DNA of 64,000 nt from Treponema sp. (lineage in GTDB: Bacteria; Spirochaetota; Spirochaetia; Treponematales; Treponemataceae): NCBI GenBank assembly GCA_022510845.1, contig JAFLSR010000009.1:1-64000 (forward strand). Reading direction: 5' to 3'. The position numbers and the translations under genes are program-made. Shown here in pieces: positions 58,943-64,000 of the stretch. Positions within the stretch are counted from its first letter, which is position 1. Every line of letters begins with the position of its first letter. Below the pieces are notes generated by a model that searched no databases, was not told the origin of the DNA, and saw only the letters and a program-made list of their open reading frames with translations.

Positions 58943-59494
58943 ATGGAACAGCTTGTGATTAACGCGAAAGCCCGCACTACGACGGGAAAGGCGGAGGCGA
59001 AAAGGATGCGCAAACAGGGAATCTTGCCCGCTGTTTTGTACAATTCCGATGGAAAATCTTTCATGGTTCAAGTGAACGAAGTCGAATTCAACAAGGTGTG
59101 GCGGAACATCACTTCTTCCACTCTCATCACGTTGAATTTGGACGGCACGAACCATGACGTGTTCATCAAGGACACCGAATACAATATCCGCAACGACAAG
59201 GTTTTGCACGCCGATTTCTACGAGCCTGCCGCGGACAAGGCGGTAGTGTTCAGGTTGCCAGTGCATTGCGTGGGAACTCCTGCGGGCGTTCTCAAAGGCG
59301 GCTACCTTTTGAAACGCCTTCCGCAAGTTACGGTGAAGGCTGTCGCGAAGAAAATTCCCGCGCGAGTTGAAGCGGACATTTCCGCCATCAATATCGGCGA
59401 AAGTTTCTGCGTGAAAGACTTGAAGTTGGGCGATGGAGTTGCGATTATTGAAAATCCCGACTCAAAATTGGCGAGCGTCGTTCCTTCAAGATAA
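58943..59494 (+). CDS. rplY: 50S ribosomal protein L25 (general stress protein Ctc type)
   Basis: This 183-residue two-domain form has an N-terminal L25 domain (NAKARTTTGKAEAKRMRKQGILPAVLY) and the C-terminal TL5/Ctc domain (VVFRLPVHCVGTPAGVLKGG). It binds 5S rRNA. AGAGGAG lies 7 nt before ATG. A TACAAT at 58893 may be its -10 box, but no good -35 is seen. Confidence 0.93.
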   Translation: MEQLVINAKARTTTGKAEAKRMRKQGILPAVLYNSDGKSFMVQVNEVEFNKVWRNITSSTLITLNLDGTNHDVFIKDTEYNIRNDKVLHADFYEPAADKAVVFRLPVHCVGTPAGVLKGGYLLKRLPQVTVKAVAKKIPARVEADISAINIGESFCVKDLKLGDGVAIIENPDSKLASVVPSR

Positions 59495-59561
59495 TCGCGG
59501 ATGATATTTGCCGCGCGTTTCTTGGACGCGGTTTCGGAGCGTGCGGCGTTATTTTTCTTTG

Positions 59562-60980
59562 ATGAATTTCGACGTAGCGGCGTTTGAAAAATCCGTTCGC
59601 GATTCTTTAAAAAATCTTCTCAATGAATGTGCCTGTCATAATCATGATGGAGTTCGCGTTGCCGTGGCGGTTTCTGGCGGCGCGGATTCGATTTGTCTTT
59701 TGAGCGCGCTTGCCTCTGACTGCGAAAATCATAGCGGCATTTCCAAAAATCTCGTCTGCATAACGGTGGACCATTCGCTGCGACCAAACGGCGAGGGCGC
59801 GTCCGACGCTTGTTTCGTGGAAAAATTTTGCGCTGAAATAGGTGTGCCGTGCCTTGTGAAAAAAATCCCCGAAGGCGCGGTTTTGGAGAAGGCTGCTTCG
59901 CGCGCGAAGGGAATTGAAGAGGCGGCGCGTTTTTTGCGCTACGAGGCGTTTGAAGAGGCTGCGGCGCAGGCGGGTGCGCAATTCATCTGTCTTGCGCACA
60001 ACAAAAATGACGCGCTTGAAACGCTTTTGATGCGCTTTTTGCAAGGCTCGCAGGCGGGGGGAATCGCTGCGGTGCGCGGAAAATATTTGCGCCCGCTTTT
60101 GCAGTTCGAGCGCGAGGAAATCGAAAAATATTTGCGCGAAAAAAAAATCGCATGGCGAACTGATTCCACGAATTCCTGCGAAAAATATCTCCGCAATAAA
60201 ATCCGTTTGAAACTGATTCCGTTTTTGAAGGACAATTTTGCGGGCTTTGAGAGCGCCGTTTTGAAGGGAGGGGAAAAACTCTGCTTTAAGAATGCCGCAA
60301 TCAAGGACGCGTTTTTGAAATGCAAGGACGATTTTTTTTCTGCGGAAAATTTTCAAAATGAAATCGTGTTTGAAATCGAAAAATTTGCGGCGCTTCCAGT
60401 TGCGATTCGGCAGGAACTGATTTACGAGGCTGCGCTCCGCCTCGGCGCACAAGGGCGCGTTCCATACGGCTTTGTGCGGACGGTGAGCCTTTGTCCTGAA
60501 AACGATTTCAAAAACCTTTCTGCTTGCGGGATTTCTGCGCGGACGGAAAGCGGAAAACTTTTTTTGAAAATCGGCGAAAACCGGGCGACTGAATCTGGTT
60601 TTTTTGCTATAATAAATGAAGAAGGCTTTTTTGATTTTGGCGGCTTCTCGCTCGAAGTGATGAAGCGCGAAAATTCTTCGGATTTTGATTCGTATGAAAT
60701 TTTTGTGCGCGGGAAAAAATCCGCCCGCCTTGAAATGCCACTTCCGTTTGTGGCGCGTAGTTGGCAGAGCGGGGATGTGGTTTTGAACGCTTCCTGCGCG
60801 GAAAAGTCGGTGGCGGATGTTTTTTCGGACTGGAAAATTCCCGAATGTGAAAGGCAAAAAATTCCGATTTTAGAAGTAGGCTTTCCCGCAGGAATTTTTG
60901 CGGTTTTGGGCTGCGTCTTGGGATATGAAAATTGGATTGTCGCGGAAAAGGCTCGCGGCGTTTTAGGAGGCTTCGTGTGA
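59562..60980 (+). CDS. tilS: tRNA(Ile)-lysidine synthase
   Basis: The protein has 472 residues from MNFDVAAFEKS; the frame opens 18 codons earlier and no ribosome binding site is seen at either, so the start is less certain. The PP-loop SGGADS lies near residue 37, with VDHSLRPNGEGASDA, CLAHNKNDALETLLMRFLQGS and RPLLQFEREEIEKYL following. The C-terminal domain contains the RxWQxGDxV-like SWQSGDVVL. It makes lysidine at the wobble base of the ATA-reading tRNA-Ile. Confidence 0.93.
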   Translation: MNFDVAAFEKSVRDSLKNLLNECACHNHDGVRVAVAVSGGADSICLLSALASDCENHSGISKNLVCITVDHSLRPNGEGASDACFVEKFCAEIGVPCLVKKIPEGAVLEKAASRAKGIEEAARFLRYEAFEEAAAQAGAQFICLAHNKNDALETLLMRFLQGSQAGGIAAVRGKYLRPLLQFEREEIEKYLREKKIAWRTDSTNSCEKYLRNKIRLKLIPFLKDNFAGFESAVLKGGEKLCFKNAAIKDAFLKCKDDFFSAENFQNEIVFEIEKFAALPVAIRQELIYEAALRLGAQGRVPYGFVRTVSLCPENDFKNLSACGISARTESGKLFLKIGENRATESGFFAIINEEGFFDFGGFSLEVMKRENSSDFDSYEIFVRGKKSARLEMPLPFVARSWQSGDVVLNASCAEKSVADVFSDWKIPECERQKIPILEVGFPAGIFAVLGCVLGYENWIVAEKARGVLGGFV

Positions 60981-63133
60981 AAGTTCGTCTTTTTTTGCTT
61001 TTGGCGATTTTTTTCTTTTCGTTGAATTTGTTTCCGCAGGAAAATTCTGCCGCGCAGGGGGCAAGTCGCAGGACTGCATTGCGATACCTCAAACTTGCCA
61101 AAAGCTACGCACTTTCTGCGGATTGGGAACGATGCGCCGATTTTGCGAAGGCTGGAAACGATTATGACGAGAGCGTCGCTGACTTGTGGTATTTGATGGC
61201 GTTGGGAAAATACAATGGCGGGGCGAGCAGAAAAGATGTCTTGCCTTTGCTTGAACGCTCGCTTTCCGGCGCGGAATGGGTGGACTACAACAGGAGCGGC
61301 GCGCGGATTTTCATGGCGGATTTGCTTTGCGCGATGGGAAATCCAACTGCCGCACTTGCCGTTTTGGATGAGACGCCTTTCATCTATTCTTCGGATGCGG
61401 AATGCGTTCGCGCGAAATCTTATTATACGCTCGGGGATTCTGAGAGCGTCTCCCGCGCGCGTGAAAAAGTGAACATGAGCCGGCGCATTTATCCTGACGA
61501 CGCGCGTTTTGCGCATTTGTTCTTCGCATACGAATACAAAATCATGTACGCGAAAAATCCTTCTGTGCCCGTTTTCGACTATATGCCGCTTTCAGGCGAG
61601 GCGCGGAGGATTGCTGACTATTTCATCGCGAAAGTTCCGGAATACGATTCCGACGACGCGGAACTTGAAATCTACGCCGCGATTTTTGCCGAGGGCGAGC
61701 AGAAGACGCGGCTTCTTAAGGCCTTCGACGCGCGTGGATTCAAAAGTCCGCTTTTTGCGGCGGCGGCTGTGGAAGACGGCGTGATTTCCGAAGATGTCGC
61801 GCTGGAATATTTTTTGGACTTCATGGAAAAAAGCGGCTCGGAACAGGATTCTTGGAAGAATGTTTCGGTTTTCGAACTGGAGCGTTTTGCTTCGGTTTTG
61901 AAGGATGCAGACACAAAGAAAAATTTCGCCACGTATTTGAACGCCTATACGGGAACGCTTTTTTGCGACACAAACAATTCTTTGGAAGCGAATCTTGCGA
62001 TAAGCTACAGCCGAGGTCGTCCGCAGAAAATCGAATTCGATGCGAACAACGACGGCTGCCCTGACTGGATTTGCGAATGCGATTTTGGCGTTCCGCGAGC
62101 GGCGCGATTTTTGGAAAAGAAAATCAGCGTGCAGTATGGAACTTATCCAAGCCCTGTGCGCGTGATTTTTGAAGAAGTGCCGGGCGAGCAGGGCGCGACA
62201 GTGTTCAATTTGGCGGACGAGACTGTGGACGCGCAGATATTAAGAATCCGCTCCGACGAATTCATTTCCTTTGCGGATGTTTCGGATGAATTTTTCGTGG
62301 TGGACGAAAATTCATTGTGGAGCGGGGAGCGGATTTTCGATGAAGACGCGCTCATTGTTTCGGTGAACAGCATAGAGCGTCCGAGCAACGAGCGTGACGG
62401 GGCAATGATTCACTTTTCGATGCTGAACGGTGTTTACTACGCCGCGGACTATCTTTTGGGCGGAAAGGTATATGCGCACGCGCAGTTCACTTCTCCTTTG
62501 GTGCGAAATGTTGACCGCGACGGCGACGGCATTTTTGAAACGACGGAAATCTACGCGCCGATTGAAAACGGAATGGCGTTTTCGCAGGAAGATTTGGACG
62601 CTGCCACGCAGAACATTTGGGGAAGCCCTGTTCCGAATCCTTCGATTTTTTTGAAGATGATTCAGATTGACAGGAACGGAGACACGCGAGCCGATTTTTC
62701 CGAAGAGTATTTTTCGGGAGGGGGACGCATCTCCACTTGGGATTTGGACTATGACGGAGAATGGGACAGCCGCCACACGATTTTCCCGAAGGGAGATTCT
62801 GAATTCGACGAGCGCAGCGAAATCTTCGTGATGAATTCGAGCGGAGAGCGGCGGCTTGTTTCGCTGAATTTTCTGCGCGGCGAGCCTTTGCAGATTTCAC
62901 TCGACGGAAAATCACTTCCTGTTACAAAAGGCGCGGAAGATTGTTTTTATTGGATAGGCGAAGCGGGAACGCGAACGCAGGAACGCAATACGAAAAGCAG
63001 CATGAAGCGCGCGCGCATAGGCGTGGTGGAGCAATTTGAAGATGACGGATGCTACATTCAGGCGATTTTGATAGACAAAAATATTTTTGCGCGAGTTTTT
63101 AGGATTGATTCTGAAAATTCGAATGCAAATTGA
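60977..63133 (+). CDS. Large secreted protein with helical repeats and DxDxDG loops, unknown function
   Basis: The protein has 718 residues from a GTG overlapping the tilS stop, with AGGAGG 6 nt upstream. Signal peptide 1-20. Residues about 35-330 look like TPR-type helical repeats. The rest is beta-rich and contains four acidic calcium-type loops: DANNDGCPDW, DRDGDGIFET, DRNGDTRADF and DLDYDGEWDS. These resemble loops in calcium-stabilised surface proteins. No enzyme motif is seen. Confidence 0.7.
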   Translation: MKVRLFLLLAIFFFSLNLFPQENSAAQGASRRTALRYLKLAKSYALSADWERCADFAKAGNDYDESVADLWYLMALGKYNGGASRKDVLPLLERSLSGAEWVDYNRSGARIFMADLLCAMGNPTAALAVLDETPFIYSSDAECVRAKSYYTLGDSESVSRAREKVNMSRRIYPDDARFAHLFFAYEYKIMYAKNPSVPVFDYMPLSGEARRIADYFIAKVPEYDSDDAELEIYAAIFAEGEQKTRLLKAFDARGFKSPLFAAAAVEDGVISEDVALEYFLDFMEKSGSEQDSWKNVSVFELERFASVLKDADTKKNFATYLNAYTGTLFCDTNNSLEANLAISYSRGRPQKIEFDANNDGCPDWICECDFGVPRAARFLEKKISVQYGTYPSPVRVIFEEVPGEQGATVFNLADETVDAQILRIRSDEFISFADVSDEFFVVDENSLWSGERIFDEDALIVSVNSIERPSNERDGAMIHFSMLNGVYYAADYLLGGKVYAHAQFTSPLVRNVDRDGDGIFETTEIYAPIENGMAFSQEDLDAATQNIWGSPVPNPSIFLKMIQIDRNGDTRADFSEEYFSGGGRISTWDLDYDGEWDSRHTIFPKGDSEFDERSEIFVMNSSGERRLVSLNFLRGEPLQISLDGKSLPVTKGAEDCFYWIGEAGTRTQERNTKSSMKRARIGVVEQFEDDGCYIQAILIDKNIFARVFRIDSENSNAN

Positions 63134-63155
63134 AACAGAATAGACAATTACAAAA

Positions 63156-64000
63156 ATGATGAAATTGGTTTTGAAAAAAATAATTTTGCTTTCGCTTTTT
63201 GTGGCAAGTTTTGTGGCGTGCTCGTCCGCACCCAAGTTGTCCGAAAATCCCGCGCCGGAATCCGATTATACTGAAAAGGATGTCCACGATTCGGAAGTCA
63301 AGCGCATATACGAAATGCTCGAAAAAAGTCCCGTGCAGGCTTTGTGGCGCGCGAAAATTTTGGGCGATGAAAATCTGTGTCGTGAGTGCGCGGAATATGT
63401 GCGCGATGTCTGCGCCGCCCATGTTGAGCAGGACGACAGGCTCGAAGCGTACACGATGTATTCTTCGCTCGTTGCGGCGGGGTACGGCGATTTGGCGCAA
63501 GAAATCATGAGCGCGCAAAAGATGAACGTGCTTTATTTTGACGGCGTTCCGGGAATCACCACAAAGGCGCAGCCGAGTCTCGCCCACATTTCCGACTACA
63601 TTCAGGGAACGGTCACTGTTTGGGTGGATTTGGGAATCAAGGTGAAGCGCGGAATGGGATTCGCCGACCGGGTTATCGGCTCGGGATTTTTCATCGATCC
63701 GCGCGGCTACATAATCACGAATCATCACGTGATAGAAGAAATCGTAAGTCCGAAAAATCCGGGCTATGGAAAAGTTTTCATAAAGATGGCGGAGAATTCC
63801 GACTTGCGCATTCCCGTCCGCGTGGTGGGCTACGACAGCGTGCACGACCTTGCTCTTTTGAAGACCGAGGCGGAAGTTCCGTACACATTTAATTTGGGAA
63901 GTTCGAGCGAACTTCACGTTGGCGACAAGATATACGCGATTGGCTCTCCTTTGGGGCTTGAGCGCACTTTGACAAGCGGAGTCGTTTCCGCCACCGACAG
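63156..64000 (+). CDS. HtrA/DegP-like trypsin-fold lipoprotein (cut by the window end)
   Basis: The first 281 residues are visible. A lipoprotein signal with lipobox (SFVAC, lipidated Cys at 22), a helical region of about 100 residues, then a trypsin-like protease domain from about residue 145: GSGFFIDPRGYIITNHHVI with the catalytic His, DSVHDLALLKTE with the catalytic Asp, and IYAIGSPLGLERTLTSGVVS. The serine motif (GNSGG) and any PDZ domain lie beyond the end. It is likely an envelope quality-control protease. No Shine-Dalgarno is seen before the ATG. Confidence 0.8.
   Translation, partial: MMKLVLKKIILLSLFVASFVACSSAPKLSENPAPESDYTEKDVHDSEVKRIYEMLEKSPVQALWRAKILGDENLCRECAEYVRDVCAAHVEQDDRLEAYTMYSSLVAAGYGDLAQEIMSAQKMNVLYFDGVPGITTKAQPSLAHISDYIQGTVTVWVDLGIKVKRGMGFADRVIGSGFFIDPRGYIITNHHVIEEIVSPKNPGYGKVFIKMAENSDLRIPVRVVGYDSVHDLALLKTEAEVPYTFNLGSSSELHVGDKIYAIGSPLGLERTLTSGVVSATD

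Noticed and set aside
59607..60857. 416-codon minus-strand open frame opposite tilS
   Set aside because: TilS motifs are intact on the plus strand; the antisense protein is low-complexity Phe/Arg/Lys sequence.
1..64000. CRISPR array, prophage, insertion sequence or replication origin
   Set aside because: No regularly spaced direct repeats, phage genes, transposase or DnaA-box cluster was seen on either strand.

Overview
The window comes from a spirochaete, most likely a host-associated Treponema. The evidence is an uninterrupted spirochaete-type flagellar cluster (flbD-motA-motB-fliL-fliM-fliY-fliO-fliP-fliQ-fliR-flhB-flhA-flhF-flhG-[membrane ORF]-fliA-fapA-like), many Treponema-type secreted or ankyrin/TPR/PEGA proteins of unknown role, and a beta-barrel gene whose promoter spacer holds a poly-G tract. 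Base composition looks uniform and near 50% GC (not computed). I see no prophage, insertion sequence, CRISPR array or rRNA operon.

Layout. 1-2.8 kb: the tail of a SUMF1-fold protein, a small secreted Cys/His protein, a membrane-anchored propeller-like protein and a catalytically dead M23-like protein. 2.8-8.9 kb: phosphohexomutase, a CMP-kinase-like enzyme, leuC/leuD with a small HMA-like protein, and rlmN. 8.9-16 kb (minus strand): TPR protein, rsmD, ankyrin protein, purC, PEGA-like protein, LysM/M23 peptidase, a membrane protein and a short ferredoxin behind a long structured leader. 16.3-33.8 kb (plus strand): the motility operon, with motor, C-ring switch, export gate, FlhF/FlhG, sigma-28 and three accessory proteins, one resembling SwrB. 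33.8-46.5 kb: galM, a U32-family protein, ssb, a large unknown protein, hisC, a phosphoesterase, a SUMF1-fold protein, corA, the poly-G-controlled outer-membrane protein and a lipoprotein. 46.5-52.1 kb (minus strand): a sufC-B-D-S-U operon split by an MntA/HepT toxin-antitoxin pair. 52.2-64 kb: rplU-prp-rpmA, obg-nadD-yqeK-LCP, rsfS, ispE-spoVG, tRNA-Gln, rplY, tilS, a large unknown secreted protein and the start of an HtrA-like lipoprotein.

The main findings are as follows. (1) At least seven genes have a near-consensus sigma-70 promoter whose -10 box lies only 6-9 nt before an ATG that has no Shine-Dalgarno, which implies leaderless mRNAs. (2) The beta-barrel gene has a G8 tract inside a 15-nt promoter spacer, which suggests phase variation. 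(3) A toxin-antitoxin cassette sits inside the suf operon. (4) Prp is present although L27 lacks the LQFFA-type extension, while FlhB carries LQWFA. (5) Several intergenic regions hold runs of three or four hairpins, and two of these runs share the same small loops. (6) The ferredoxin leader contains a terminator-like hairpin just before the ribosome binding site.

All calls come from reading the sequence and recognising motifs. No alignment or database search was run. Starts were moved from the longest open frame wherever a ribosome binding site, promoter or family length argued for it.
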